From Streptomyces pilosus (GTDB lineage: Bacteria; Actinomycetota; Actinomycetes; Streptomycetales; Streptomycetaceae): a stretch of DNA of 64,000 nucleotides. Positions within the stretch are counted from its first letter, which is position 1; the number at the start of each line of letters is the position of its first letter. Shown here one piece after another: positions 38,273-47,626 of the stretch. The position numbers were made by a program, and so were the translations under genes. The notes beneath the pieces were generated by a model. The model was not told the origin of the DNA. It saw only the letters and a list, made by a program, of their open reading frames with translations, and searched no databases. The stretch is taken from the NCBI RefSeq assembly GCF_014649835.1, contig NZ_BMTU01000004.1, positions 186,001 through 250,000 on the forward strand, written 5' to 3'.

Positions 38273-38688
38273 AGGACTACGCGGCCGACACTGCCTCGCT
38301 CGAGACCGTCCCGGTCTCCACCAGCGGTGACGTGGTCAGCATGCGGCAGACGGTGCGCATCCTCGCCCAGCGCAACGGCCTGTCCCTGGTGCACCAGACC
38401 AAGCTCGTCACGGCCGCGAGCGAGCTCGGGCGGAACATGCTGGTGTACGGCGGGGGCGGAGTCGTCCGCGCGGCGCCGGTGCTCGACGCCGGCCGGCCGG
38501 GCGTCTTCGTGGAGTTCCGGGACAAGGGCCCGGGCATCGCGGACCTCGACCTGGCGCTGACCGACGGCTGGACGTCGGGCAACGGCATGGGACTCGGCCT
38601 CAGCGGCGCCAAGCGGCTCGTGGACGAGTTCGACATCGAGTCCGGTCCTTCCGGCACCACCGTGCGCATCGTGAAGTGGGCCAAGTGA
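38269..38688 (+). CDS. rsbT: RsbT-type serine/threonine switch kinase
   Basis: 139-residue GHKL kinase. N-box ASELGRNML, DKGPGIADLDLALTDG and the ATP-lid glycines NGMGLGLSGAKRLVDEF are intact. In the family it phosphorylates RsbR and RsbS, is then released and activates a PP2C phosphatase; the PP2C candidates here are the next gene and the last gene of the operon. Confidence 0.93.
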   Translation: MKDYAADTASLETVPVSTSGDVVSMRQTVRILAQRNGLSLVHQTKLVTAASELGRNMLVYGGGGVVRAAPVLDAGRPGVFVEFRDKGPGIADLDLALTDGWTSGNGMGLGLSGAKRLVDEFDIESGPSGTTVRIVKWAK

Positions 38689-39719
38689 ACGGCCTCGTCG
38701 TCGAGGCCGGTGACGTGCACTGGCTGCGCGCGGACGTGGCGCTGGCCGCCGCCGCCCGCCGCCAGGCCGCCCAGCTCTCCCGCCGGCTCGGCTTCCCGGA
38801 GGACCGGGTGGCACGGGTCGAGCTGTGCGTGACGGAGATGGCGACCAATCTCCTCAAGCACGCCCACGACGGCTCGCTGGCCCTGCGGGTGGTCCGCCCC
38901 GCCGGCCGGGCCGCCGTGGAGTGCCTGTCCCTGGACAGCGGGCCCGGCATCCACGACCTCCCGAGGGCCCTGGTGGACGGCACGTCCACCGCGGGCAGCC
39001 TCGGCATCGGCCTGGGTGCCATCGGCCGCCTCGCCGACGCCCACGGTCTCCACTCCCTGCACGGCCGGGGCACGGTCGTGCTGGCGCGGTTCTGGGACGA
39101 AGGGCCGGCACCGGTACCGGGTCCGGTCGTGGCCGGTGGCCTGACCCGTCCGATCAGCGGCGAGCAGATGTGCGGCGACACCTGGGCCGTGCGGGCGGCG
39201 GGCGACCACGGACCCGGCGCCCTGCTGCTGATGATGTGCGACGGACTCGGCCACGGTCCCCTGGCGGCCCGGGCCGCCGAGCGGGCCGCCGGCGCCTTCC
39301 GCGACAGCGCCCGCACGAGCCCGGTCGACGTCCTCCAGGAGGTGCACCAGCAGCTGCGCGGCACGCGCGGCGCGGCCGTCGCGGTCGCCCTCATCGACGT
39401 CGCCGCCCGGCGCGTCCGGCTGAGCGGGAGCGGCAACGTGACGTCGGTGGTGGTGACCGCGGACGCCCGGCACGGCCTGCCGTCCATGCCCGGCATCGTG
39501 GGGGTGCAGATGGGCCGGCCGCGCGTCTTCGAGTCCGACTTCCCGCCCGGGGCCTGTCTGGTCATGCACACCGACGGCCTCAGCGACCGGTGGCGCCCCG
39601 CCGACTTCCCCGGGCTGTTCGCCCAGGACCCGGTCGTGACCGCCGCGCAGATCCTCAACCAGGCGGCGGTCCGCAGGGACGACGCCGGTGTCGTGGTCGC
39701 CTCGCACGGACAGCGATGA
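38685..39719 (+). CDS. RsbT-like ATPase fused to an RsbX-like PP2C phosphatase
   Basis: 344-residue fusion. Residues ~1-130 are a second GHKL ATPase with N-box LCVTEMATNLLKHAHDG, DSGPGIHDLPRALVDG and GSLGIGLGAIGRLAD; residues ~145-344 are a small SpoIIE/PP2C domain (GDHGPGALLLMMCDGLGHGPLAARAAERAA...CLVMHTDGLSDRW), as in RsbX, which resets phosphorylated RsbR and RsbS. The start GTG 38685 overlaps the rsbT stop. The fusion is known from other actinobacterial stressosome operons in outline; its dual activity is inference. Confidence 0.88.
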   Translation: MNGLVVEAGDVHWLRADVALAAAARRQAAQLSRRLGFPEDRVARVELCVTEMATNLLKHAHDGSLALRVVRPAGRAAVECLSLDSGPGIHDLPRALVDGTSTAGSLGIGLGAIGRLADAHGLHSLHGRGTVVLARFWDEGPAPVPGPVVAGGLTRPISGEQMCGDTWAVRAAGDHGPGALLLMMCDGLGHGPLAARAAERAAGAFRDSARTSPVDVLQEVHQQLRGTRGAAVAVALIDVAARRVRLSGSGNVTSVVVTADARHGLPSMPGIVGVQMGRPRVFESDFPPGACLVMHTDGLSDRWRPADFPGLFAQDPVVTAAQILNQAAVRRDDAGVVVASHGQR

Positions 39720-41551
39720 CCGCCGGGGCCTCCCTCCACGAACTGGCCACCGTGCTGCTCTCGGAGGAAAGTGACGTGGTCACGCTGCGCAGGTGCACCC
39801 AGGCCGCCTGCCGGGCGGCGGGCCTGGCGGGCAGTCCGCTGGTCCGGCTGACCACCGTGGTGAGCGAGGCCGGGGAACACCTGAAGGGCGCCTCGGACCT
39901 GACCGCGCACCTGTGCCTGGAGGAGCACGACGGGGTGCGCCTGTCGGTGCACTTCACCTGGCGGAAGGAGCACCGGCCGCCCGTGACCCTGCTGACCGCC
40001 GCCTCCCGCCTGCTGGACGACAGCCGGCTGCTGCTCTCCGACGGGGACGGCCCGCACCGGCTGGTCCTCGCCCAGCGCCTTCGCGCCCCGGCGGCGTCCG
40101 CCGCCGGGCTGGCCGAGGAGGTGCGCGGGGCGCTGGCCGGCGTGGACACCGCGGCCGATCTGATCGAGGCCCTGCGGACCCAGAACCGTCACCTGCTGGC
40201 GTCGCTGGAGGAGTCCGAGCGGCAGCAGCAGGAGCTGCAACGGCTCAACGCGGAACTGGAGGACACCAACGCCGGCGTCCTCGCGCTCTACACCGAGCTG
40301 GCCGGCGAGCTGGAGGAGACCAACAGCGGGGTCGTCGCCCTCTACGCGGAGCTGGAGGACAAGACCCGCCAGCTGGAACTGGCCGACGCCTACAAGACCC
40401 GCTTCTGGGCCAACGTCAGCCACGAGCTGCGCTCCCCCGTGAACTCCGTCATCGCCCTCGCCCAGCTGCTCCTGGACACGGCGGCGGACCCGCTCTCCCC
40501 CGAGCAGCGTCAGCAGGTGGCCATGGTGCACGCGTCCGGCACCACCCTGCTGGCCCTCGTCGACGAGCTCCTCGACGTCGCCAAGGCCGAGTCCGGCCGG
40601 CTGGAGCCGCACCTCGCCGAGGTGGACGTGCGCTCGCTGCTGCACCAGCTGCGCGGCATGCTGCAGAGCACCGCGCAGCCCGGGGTCGACCTGCGCATCC
40701 CCGACGAGGTGCCGGTCGGCACGCTCGTCACCGACGAGGTCATGCTGGCCCGGGTCCTGCGGAACGTGCTGTCGAACGCGCTGAAGTTCACCTGCGACGG
40801 CTCGGTCGTCCTGGACGTCACGGGGTCGGACCGCGAGGACGGCGCCCGCGTCGTCTTCTCCGTGCAGGACACGGGTGTCGGCATACCGGCCCCCGACATC
40901 GAGCGCGTGTTCGAGGAGTTCTACCAGGTGCGCGGACCGCACCAGCGGGGGCGGCCCGGTACCGGCCTCGGGCTGCCCTACGCCCGCAAACTGACCGAAC
41001 TCCTCGGCGGCACCCTGACGCTGGACAGCGAGGCGGGCCGCGGCACCCGGGTGACCGTCGGCATCCCGGCCCGTCCCGCCCGGCCCGCGGCTCAGCAGCC
41101 GGCGGTGAGCGGCCGCGGCCCGGCGCGCTCCGTCCTGATCGTCGACGACGACCCGGCCTTCGTGACCGCCTTCCGGGCCATGGTGAAGGACTCGGCCGAG
41201 ACGGTCACCGCGATCACCGACAGCGCCGAGGCCGTCGCGGCCGTCGCCCGGGTGCGGCCCGACGCGGTGTTCCTCGACCTCGACATGCCCGGCCAGGACG
41301 GCTACGAGGTCAGACGGCTGCTGGCCGGCACCCCGTCCACGGCCGGCGTCCCCGTGATCGTCCTGACGGCGCTGGAAGCCGATGCCATCGAACTCCCGCG
41401 CCTGGAGGGCGCCCGTGCGGTGCTGAACAAGTCGCGCGTGACCGCCTCCGTCCTCGCGGACACCCTGCGGGACCTGCGCACCGCCCCGCCCACGGGGCGG
41501 ACCATAATCGCCGACCAGTCGAAGCCGTCCACGGCCAAGGAACACCCATGA
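39716..41551 (+). CDS. Hybrid sensor histidine kinase with degenerate RsbT-like N-terminus
   Basis: 611-residue cytoplasmic protein. Residues ~15-120 resemble RsbT (SDVVTLRRCTQAACRAAGL, VVSEAGEHL) but the N-box Asn is His, so this module probably does not hydrolyse ATP. A coiled coil (~150-230, repeated ELE-DTNAGVLALY and ELEETNSGVVALY units) leads to HisKA with phospho-acceptor His236 in NVSHELRSP, a HATPase_c domain (GTGLGLPYARKLTELL), and a receiver domain with Asp521 in VFLDLDMPGQDGY. No transmembrane helix, so it senses something inside the cell or the stressosome itself. Confidence 0.9.
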   Translation: MTAGASLHELATVLLSEESDVVTLRRCTQAACRAAGLAGSPLVRLTTVVSEAGEHLKGASDLTAHLCLEEHDGVRLSVHFTWRKEHRPPVTLLTAASRLLDDSRLLLSDGDGPHRLVLAQRLRAPAASAAGLAEEVRGALAGVDTAADLIEALRTQNRHLLASLEESERQQQELQRLNAELEDTNAGVLALYTELAGELEETNSGVVALYAELEDKTRQLELADAYKTRFWANVSHELRSPVNSVIALAQLLLDTAADPLSPEQRQQVAMVHASGTTLLALVDELLDVAKAESGRLEPHLAEVDVRSLLHQLRGMLQSTAQPGVDLRIPDEVPVGTLVTDEVMLARVLRNVLSNALKFTCDGSVVLDVTGSDREDGARVVFSVQDTGVGIPAPDIERVFEEFYQVRGPHQRGRPGTGLGLPYARKLTELLGGTLTLDSEAGRGTRVTVGIPARPARPAAQQPAVSGRGPARSVLIVDDDPAFVTAFRAMVKDSAETVTAITDSAEAVAAVARVRPDAVFLDLDMPGQDGYEVRRLLAGTPSTAGVPVIVLTALEADAIELPRLEGARAVLNKSRVTASVLADTLRDLRTAPPTGRTIIADQSKPSTAKEHP

Positions 41552-43188
41552 CCCTCCCCCTCGACGCGGACAACCGTCCGGCGCACATCCTGGTGGTGGA
41601 CGACGCCCCCACCACCCGCTACGTCCTCGCCACCACCCTGCGCAGGGCCGGTCACGAGGTCGTCGAGGCCGAGGACGGCACCGGCGCGCTCGAACTGCTC
41701 GACCGGCCGGGCGGCCCCCTGCCCGAGCTCGCCATCGTCGACGTCCGGCTGCCCGACATGACCGGTTTCGAGGTCTGCGAGCGCATCAAGGGCAATCCGG
41801 CCACGGCCGCCGTCCCGGTGATCAACATCTCCGCCTCCGCGATCACCGTCGACGACCGGGCCCAGGGCCTCTACCGCGGGGCCGACGCCTATCTGGTCGA
41901 GCCCATCGCCCCCGACGAACTGCTCGCGACCGTCCTCGCCAACCTGCGCTACGCCCGGGCCCGCCGCCGCGCGGAGCTCCTCGCCGACCGCCTGAGCCTG
42001 CTGAACCGCACCACGCTGGCGCTGTACAGCGCCGCGGACGCGCACGAGCTGGCCGGGGTCGTGGCCGAGGGGGCGGCGACCCTGCTCCGCTGCGAGGCGG
42101 CGGCCTTCCTGACCGCTCCCGAGGGCGGCGTACTGGTGGCCCACACCTGGCAGGACCCGGACGCCCCGGCGGCCGGCGGGGGACCGGTGGTGCACGCGGT
42201 CCCGGCCTTGCCGCACCCCGGCGAGGACCCCGCCCGGACCCGTCAGAGTCCGCCGGCCGCGTTCGAGCCCCCCTGTCTGCCCCCGCACCTGAAGGACCCG
42301 GAGGGCCGGCGCACCGCGCTGGGCCGCGCCAAAGCCCATCGCCCGCCCATCGCCGTGCTCACCCCGGCGGACGCGGTCGCCACGCCCGACGACGAGCAGC
42401 TGCTCGACCAGCTCCTCCAGGCCGGCGCGCTGGCACTGGAGGCCCTGCGCAGCTACAGCGAGGAACACGCCCTCGCGCTCACCCTCCAGCGCAGCTTCCT
42501 GCCCGAGAGCCTGCCGGAGACCCCGTACGCCGACCTGGCCGTGCGCTACCTGCCCGCCGGCCAGCACACCGAGATCGGCGGCGACTTCTACGAGGCCGTC
42601 GACACGCCGGAGGGACTGGTCGTGGCGGTGGGCGACGTGGCCGGCCACTCGCTGGACGCGGCCATGGTGATGGGCCAGGTCCGGCACGCCCTGCGGGCCT
42701 ACGCGGTGGAGGGTCACCCGCCCGAGGTGATCCTCGAACGGCTCGACCACCTGCTGACGTCCGTCGAACCCGGCGCCACGGTGACCCTGTGCATCGTCCT
42801 GATCGAGTCCGGCGACACCCTCCGCGTCGCGAACGCCGGACATCTGCCCCCGCTGGTGCGGAACCCGGACGGCTCGACCTTCTACATCGACGAGCACGGG
42901 CCGCTGCTCGGCCTCGGCCTGCCGCACCCGCCGGCCCACCGGGTCGCGGTGACGCCCGGCTCGCTGCTCCTGCTGGTCACCGACGGCCTGGTGGAGCGCC
43001 GTCACGTCAATCTGCAGGACTCCCTGCGGACCCTGGCCTCGGTGGTCGGCCGGACCACCAGCGATCCCGAGGAAGCCTGCACCCAGCTGCTGGAACGCCT
43101 GCCGGCGGACGGCAGCGACGACGTGGCCCTGATGGCGGTACGGCTGACCGGCACCCGGAGCCGACCGGCCGGCCCGCACGCGCGGTGA
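41548..43188 (+). CDS. Receiver-GAF-like-PP2C (SpoIIE) phosphatase
   Basis: 546-residue response regulator phosphatase. Receiver domain (HILVVDDAPTTRYVLA; phospho-acceptor Asp65 in AIVDVRLPDMTGF), a middle GAF-like domain (~150-300), and a C-terminal SpoIIE-type PP2C (ALTLQRSFLPESLPE...EIGGDFYEAVDTPEGLVVAVGDVAGHSLDAAMVMGQVRHALRAYA). It probably dephosphorylates an anti-sigma antagonist in the manner of RsbU or RsbP, gated by phosphate from the hybrid kinase. The antagonist and its sigma factor are not encoded in the window. Confidence 0.92.
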   Translation: MTLPLDADNRPAHILVVDDAPTTRYVLATTLRRAGHEVVEAEDGTGALELLDRPGGPLPELAIVDVRLPDMTGFEVCERIKGNPATAAVPVINISASAITVDDRAQGLYRGADAYLVEPIAPDELLATVLANLRYARARRRAELLADRLSLLNRTTLALYSAADAHELAGVVAEGAATLLRCEAAAFLTAPEGGVLVAHTWQDPDAPAAGGGPVVHAVPALPHPGEDPARTRQSPPAAFEPPCLPPHLKDPEGRRTALGRAKAHRPPIAVLTPADAVATPDDEQLLDQLLQAGALALEALRSYSEEHALALTLQRSFLPESLPETPYADLAVRYLPAGQHTEIGGDFYEAVDTPEGLVVAVGDVAGHSLDAAMVMGQVRHALRAYAVEGHPPEVILERLDHLLTSVEPGATVTLCIVLIESGDTLRVANAGHLPPLVRNPDGSTFYIDEHGPLLGLGLPHPPAHRVAVTPGSLLLLVTDGLVERRHVNLQDSLRTLASVVGRTTSDPEEACTQLLERLPADGSDDVALMAVRLTGTRSRPAGPHAR

Positions 43189-43304
43189 CGGCCCTCCGGC
43201 GCGCCTCCGGGCGCCCCTGGAGGGCTCCCCCGCCGCGCCCTTGACACCGTTCTCCGGCCGTGGGGTACTGCGCAGTGCGGTGCGGATTCAGGTGGTGACG
43301 GGGG

Positions 43305-44561
43305 GTGGGTCCGCTGCGGGAGTCACGCTATCCGACGGTGGCCGAACTGGTACTTTCCGCCCGGGCGCTGGCCGTGGAGCGGCCCGGGCTGTGTGGACTG
43401 CGGCAGGTGGGGGTCTCCCGCGCGGGGCGGCCCCTGCACCTGCTGTCCGTGGGGCGCGCCCCACGGGCCGTGCTCGTGGTGGCCGGTGCGCACGCCAACG
43501 AACCGGCCGCCGGGGGGACCCTGCTGGCGCTGGCCCGGCGGGCGGTCCGGGAGCGGGAGCTGCGCGACGGCGTGTCGTGGCACTTCCTGCTCTGCGCGGA
43601 CCCGGACGGGGCGAGCCTGCACGTGACCCCGGCCCCGCGCAGTCTGTACGACTACCACCTGGGCTTCTTCCGCCCCGCGGGTCCGGAGCAGCCCGAGTGG
43701 GCGCCGTCGGTGCTGCCCCCCGACCGGCTGCCGCCGGAGACCCTGGCCCTGACGGGGGTCATCGACGAGCTGCGGCCCTTCCTCCAGGTGTCCCTGCACG
43801 GCACCGATCTCGGCGGCAGCTGGGTGCAGTTGACGAGGGACGTCCCCGGGCTGGCCGAGCCGTTCGCCAAGTCCGCGGCGCAGCTGCACATTCCGGTGGA
43901 GACGGGCGCGTCGGACGCGGCGGGCTGGCCGGCGTCCGGTCCCGGGGTGCACGTGATGCCGGCGGCGGAGGCCGGGCGGGCCTATCCGAGCCTGACCGAC
44001 GACGCCCGGCACAGCACCTGGTACCACGCGCACCGGTACGGCGGGATGACCGCGGTGATCGAGGTGCCGATGTGGGCGAGCGACCTGGTCGACGACCCCG
44101 CTCCGCACCCTGCTCCGGACGCGGCGATCCACCGCCTCGCGGAGCGGCTGCTGGCGGACGCGGCCGAGGTACGGCGTGCCCTGGGCGGGACGGACACGGG
44201 GGCGGGGCCGGGTGGGGCCGGCGGTCCGCTGCTGCGGGCGGCTGTCTGGGGCCTCGAGCTGGTGCCGGGACTGGCCGACGACCTGGTCCGCACCCCGCCC
44301 GCCGACGGGACGCGGGCCTATGTGGGGAGCGTGGACGCGTTCGCGCGCCGGGTGCCGCTCCGGGCGGCGGCGATGCTGCGGCGGGCGCTCACGGCGACGG
44401 ACGCGGGGGCTGCGGGGCGGCTGGAGCGGTTGGTGGCACACTGGAGCGACGCGTTCGCCGCGCGGTTCCGGGCCCGGTGGGTGCCGGTGGAGCACCAGGT
44501 CGAGCACCAGTCCCGCACGGTGGTGGCGGCGGCCCGCCACAGTCGGGAACAGGCCCCGTAG
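43305..44561 (+). CDS. M14-family zinc carboxypeptidase-like protein
   Basis: 418-residue peptidase. Zinc ligands His63 and Glu66 are in GAHANEPAAGG, the third is the histidine of LQVSLHGTDLGGSW, and a glutamate close to VIEVPMWASD may be the catalytic base. No signal peptide is visible, so it probably acts in the cytoplasm. GTG 43305 is preferred because of the preceding gggggg; a ttgaca (43241-43246) with a weak ggtact -10 at 17-bp spacing lies upstream. It converges with the SSI gene at a hairpin. Confidence 0.82.
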   Translation: MGPLRESRYPTVAELVLSARALAVERPGLCGLRQVGVSRAGRPLHLLSVGRAPRAVLVVAGAHANEPAAGGTLLALARRAVRERELRDGVSWHFLLCADPDGASLHVTPAPRSLYDYHLGFFRPAGPEQPEWAPSVLPPDRLPPETLALTGVIDELRPFLQVSLHGTDLGGSWVQLTRDVPGLAEPFAKSAAQLHIPVETGASDAAGWPASGPGVHVMPAAEAGRAYPSLTDDARHSTWYHAHRYGGMTAVIEVPMWASDLVDDPAPHPAPDAAIHRLAERLLADAAEVRRALGGTDTGAGPGGAGGPLLRAAVWGLELVPGLADDLVRTPPADGTRAYVGSVDAFARRVPLRAAAMLRRALTATDAGAAGRLERLVAHWSDAFAARFRARWVPVEHQVEHQSRTVVAAARHSREQAP

Positions 44562-44582
44562 CCCCCGCGTCCGAGCGGGGGC
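44561..44582. terminator. Bidirectional hairpin between M14 and SSI genes
   Basis: Perfect 8-bp stem gcccccgc (44561-44568) with its complement 44575-44582, six-base loop, overlapping the last base of the M14 stop codon. Confidence 0.65.
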
Positions 44583-44594
44583 CACGGGCCCGGG

Positions 44595-45023
44595 TCAGGG
44601 GGTGTCCAGGGCGAAGACCGCGCCGGTCCGGGCGGTCAGGGTGCAGGAGTTCGGGAAGGTCGCGGTGTAGTCGATCTGCCTCCCGCGCCACGAGCCGCTC
44701 GCCCGTGCCGTCACCGGCGCGTAGACCATCGGGCAGAACACCTCCTTCGCCGGGATGTTCTCGATGCGCCCGTCCACCGCGTCCAGTTCCGCGCAGGCGT
44801 CCGCGGCACGCCGGTGCCCGCGCGGCGGGTCGCAGCTCAGCAGGGTGCCGCCGGCCGCCGTGGACGGCTGCTCTCCGTGGCTGACCGTCAGCAGCAGCCG
44901 GCTGTCGGGGACGGGAGCGGTGGGGTGCTCCGTACCGGTCGCCCGTGCGGGCGCCGCGCAGGCGAGCAGGACCAGGGCGGCGGCCAGCCCCGCCCGCAGC
45001 GTTCTCACTGAGGTGTGCGTCAT
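44595..45023 (-). CDS. ssi: Subtilisin inhibitor-like protein (SSI family)
   Basis: 142-residue secreted serine protease inhibitor, mature part ~110 residues after a signal peptide (SVRTLRAGLAAALVLLACAAPARA). The four conserved cysteines (LLSCDPP, DACAEL, VFCPMVY, NSCTL) and the reactive loop with P1 methionine in CPMVYAPV identify it as Streptomyces subtilisin inhibitor type; Met at P1 suits subtilisin-like rather than trypsin-like proteases. The ATG at 45023 gives a normal signal peptide; longer frames do not. SSI proteins control developmental proteases in the colony (family knowledge). Confidence 0.93.
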   Translation of the reverse strand: MTHTSVRTLRAGLAAALVLLACAAPARATGTEHPTAPVPDSRLLLTVSHGEQPSTAAGGTLLSCDPPRGHRRAADACAELDAVDGRIENIPAKEVFCPMVYAPVTARASGSWRGRQIDYTATFPNSCTLTARTGAVFALDTP

Positions 45024-45141
45024 GCCCGATGCATCGGCACGGCGGCCCCCGAACCCCACCCCGCTCACCCGAACGGGAGCGTACGGGCCCGGCCGTGCGG
45101 CGGGCGCGGACACGGTGCGGACGACCCGCGGGCCGCTCCGG

Positions 45142-45693
45142 TCAGTTCGCCGCGAGCCGGTAGGTGATCCGGCCGAAGCCGATCTGGTCGCCCTCGCGGA
45201 CGACGGCCGCGCCGACCACCCGACGCCCGTTCACCGTGGTGCCGTTGGTCGAGCCGAGGTCGCGCAGCACCCACAGTCCGCCCTGGTGGCGGAGCTCGGC
45301 GTGGACGCGGGAGACCGTCTCGTGGCTGATCCGCAGTCCGCTGGCGGGATCGCGCCCTATGCGCAGCGGGTGTCCCGACACCGGGTACGGCAGCAGCAGT
45401 TTGGGCAGCTTCTCGGCCTGCCAGGCGCGGCGCAGCCGCACGCCGAACCCGGACACCGCCTCCACGGAGCCGAACACCACGCGTGCGAGACGGTTTTCCC
45501 TCGGGAGGTCCGCGGTGAGCGCGGCCAGCTCGTCGGACCGGCGCGCGACCAGGGCGAGTTCCATGCGCCGGACGAACGTGTCGTGGGACAGCCGCCCCCT
45601 GACGACCCCGTCCCGCAGCACGTTCAGCGCCTTGTCGCGCTCCGCGTCGGACAGCCGCGCGGGATACGTGTGGAACTCGAAGGACGACGTCAC
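45142..45693 (-). CDS. DUF1707-FHA domain protein
   Basis: 183-residue protein. Residues ~10-60 are the DUF1707 helix pair (YPARLSDAERDKALNVLRDGVVRGRLSHDTFVRRMELAL), residues ~105-180 an FHA domain with IGRDPASGLRISHETVSRVHAEL and LGSTNGTTVNG, which contain the phosphothreonine-binding Arg, Ser, His and Asn. It should read a phosphoprotein made by a Ser/Thr kinase; no kinase is adjacent. The start is GTG 45693, which precedes the DUF1707 motif directly. Divergent from treZ. Confidence 0.9.
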   Translation of the reverse strand: MTSSFEFHTYPARLSDAERDKALNVLRDGVVRGRLSHDTFVRRMELALVARRSDELAALTADLPRENRLARVVFGSVEAVSGFGVRLRRAWQAEKLPKLLLPYPVSGHPLRIGRDPASGLRISHETVSRVHAELRHQGGLWVLRDLGSTNGTTVNGRRVVGAAVVREGDQIGFGRITYRLAAN

Positions 45694-45867
45694 GCTGCCG
45701 ATTGTCGGTCAGCGACGGGCCGGCTGTCCAGAATCCGGGGAAACGGCCGGCTCGCGGGCGCACCGGACGACACCTGCCGCGGAAGGGGAAATCCCCCGGC
45801 GAATCGATCTCCGATGGCGCACGATGGACGGGCTACATCACGGTGAGCAGACGAAGGGGAACCGTCC

Positions 45868-47613
45868 GTGCAGTTCGAGGTGTGGGCACCGCAGGCCGGC
45901 AGAGTGACGCTCCAGTGCGACGGAGTGGGGAGCGCGCTGCGGCGCGATCCCGAACGGGAGGGGTGGTGGCGGGGGGAGGCCGACGCGGGGGACGGCTCCC
46001 GGTACGGTTTCGCGCTGGACGACGGGCCGGTCCTGCCCGATCCGCGCTCGCGGCGGCAGCCCGACGGACCGGACGGACCGAGTGCCGTCGTGGACCACGA
46101 CCGGTTCGCCTGGAGCGCGTCCTGGTCCGGGCGCCCGCTGCCCGGCGCGGTGCTGTACGAGCTGCACGTGGGCACGTACACCCGGGAGGGCACCTTCGAC
46201 GCGGCCGCCGAACGGCTCGGTCATCTGGCGGACCTGGGCGTGACGCACGTGGAGCTGATGCCCGTGTGCCCGTTCCCGGGCCGGCACGGCTGGGGCTACG
46301 AGGGTGTCTCGCTGTGGGCGGTGCACGAGCCGTACGGCGGTCCCGAGGGGCTGAAACGGTTCGTCGACCGGGCGCACGCGCTGGGCCTCGGTGTGGTCCT
46401 GGACGTCGTGCACAACCACCTCGGGCCCTCCGGCAACTACCTGCCGCGGTTCGGCCCGTACTTCACCGACACCCATCACACCCCGTGGGGCGCGGCGGTC
46501 AATCTGGACGCGCCCGGCTCCGACGAGGTGCGCGCCTACCTCCTGGAGAGCGCGCTGGCGTGGCTGCGGGACTACCGGATCGACGGGCTGCGGCTGGACG
46601 CGGTGCACGCGCTGGTGGACACGCGCGCCCGGCACTTCCTGGAGGAACTGTCCCTGGCGGTGGACGCCCTGGCCGCCGACACGGGCCGGCCGCTGTTCCT
46701 GATCGCCGAGTCGGACCTGAACGACCCGCGGGTGGTCACCCCGCGCGAGACCGGCGGCCTCGGCATCCACGCGCAGTGGAACGACGACTTCCACCACGCC
46801 CTGCACACCGCGCTGACCGGTGAATCGCGGGGCTACTACGAGGACTTCGCGCGGGCCCCGTTCGCGGCCCTGGCCAAGACGCTCACCGGCGGGTTCTTCC
46901 ACGACGGCACCTACTCGAGTTTCCGGGGTAGGCACCACGGCCGTCCGCTGGACCGCACCCGGGTGGCCGGGCACCGGCTCCTCGGGTACAGCCAGACCCA
47001 CGACCAGGTGGGCAATCGCGCCCAGGGGGACCGGCTGGCCTCGCTCGTCTCCCCCGGGCTGCTGGCCTGCGCGGCGGCTCTCACCCTGACCGCCCCCTTC
47101 ACGCCGATGCTGTTCATGGGCGAGGAGTGGGCGGCGGGCACACCGTGGCAGTTCTTCACCGACCACACCGATCCGGAGCTGGCCAGGGCGGTGAGCGAGG
47201 GACGGCGGCGGGAGTTCGCCTCGCACGGCTGGGCGGAGGAGGACGTGCCCGACCCGCAGGACCCCGCCACCCGGGACCGTTCCTGCCTGGACTGGTCGGA
47301 ACCGGAGCGCGATCCGCACGCGCGGGTGCTGGCCTGGTACCGGCTGCTCGTCGCCGTGCGCCACGCGCAGCCGGACCTCATCGACCCGGACCTGGGCGAC
47401 ACCAAGGTGGCCTACGACGAGGAGCAGCGCTGGCTCGCCTTCCGGCGGGGTGACGTGCGGGTGGCCGTGAACCTCGGGGACCGGCCGGCGGCCGTCCCCC
47501 TCGGTGTCCCGGGCGCGCGCGTCCTGGCCGCGTGGGAGCCCGTGGAGACGCCGGGCGCGGACGGGGTGCTGCGGCTGCCCGCGGAGTCGGCCGTGGTGCT
47601 GCTCCAGGAGTGA
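45868..47613 (+). CDS. treZ: Malto-oligosyltrehalose trehalohydrolase
   Basis: 581-residue GH13 enzyme that releases trehalose from the product of TreY. It has the CBM48-like N-terminus (QFEVWAPQAGRVTLQCDG), region I VVHNHLGPSGNYLP, nucleophile region GLRLDAVHAL, acid/base Glu in LIAESDLNDPR, and SQTHDQVGNRAQGDRL. GTG 45868 is preceded by aagggga. It is separated from treY by the stressosome operon. Confidence 0.94.
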   Translation: MQFEVWAPQAGRVTLQCDGVGSALRRDPEREGWWRGEADAGDGSRYGFALDDGPVLPDPRSRRQPDGPDGPSAVVDHDRFAWSASWSGRPLPGAVLYELHVGTYTREGTFDAAAERLGHLADLGVTHVELMPVCPFPGRHGWGYEGVSLWAVHEPYGGPEGLKRFVDRAHALGLGVVLDVVHNHLGPSGNYLPRFGPYFTDTHHTPWGAAVNLDAPGSDEVRAYLLESALAWLRDYRIDGLRLDAVHALVDTRARHFLEELSLAVDALAADTGRPLFLIAESDLNDPRVVTPRETGGLGIHAQWNDDFHHALHTALTGESRGYYEDFARAPFAALAKTLTGGFFHDGTYSSFRGRHHGRPLDRTRVAGHRLLGYSQTHDQVGNRAQGDRLASLVSPGLLACAAALTLTAPFTPMLFMGEEWAAGTPWQFFTDHTDPELARAVSEGRRREFASHGWAEEDVPDPQDPATRDRSCLDWSEPERDPHARVLAWYRLLVAVRHAQPDLIDPDLGDTKVAYDEEQRWLAFRRGDVRVAVNLGDRPAAVPLGVPGARVLAAWEPVETPGADGVLRLPAESAVVLLQE

Positions 47614-47626
47614 GCGGACAGGCCCT

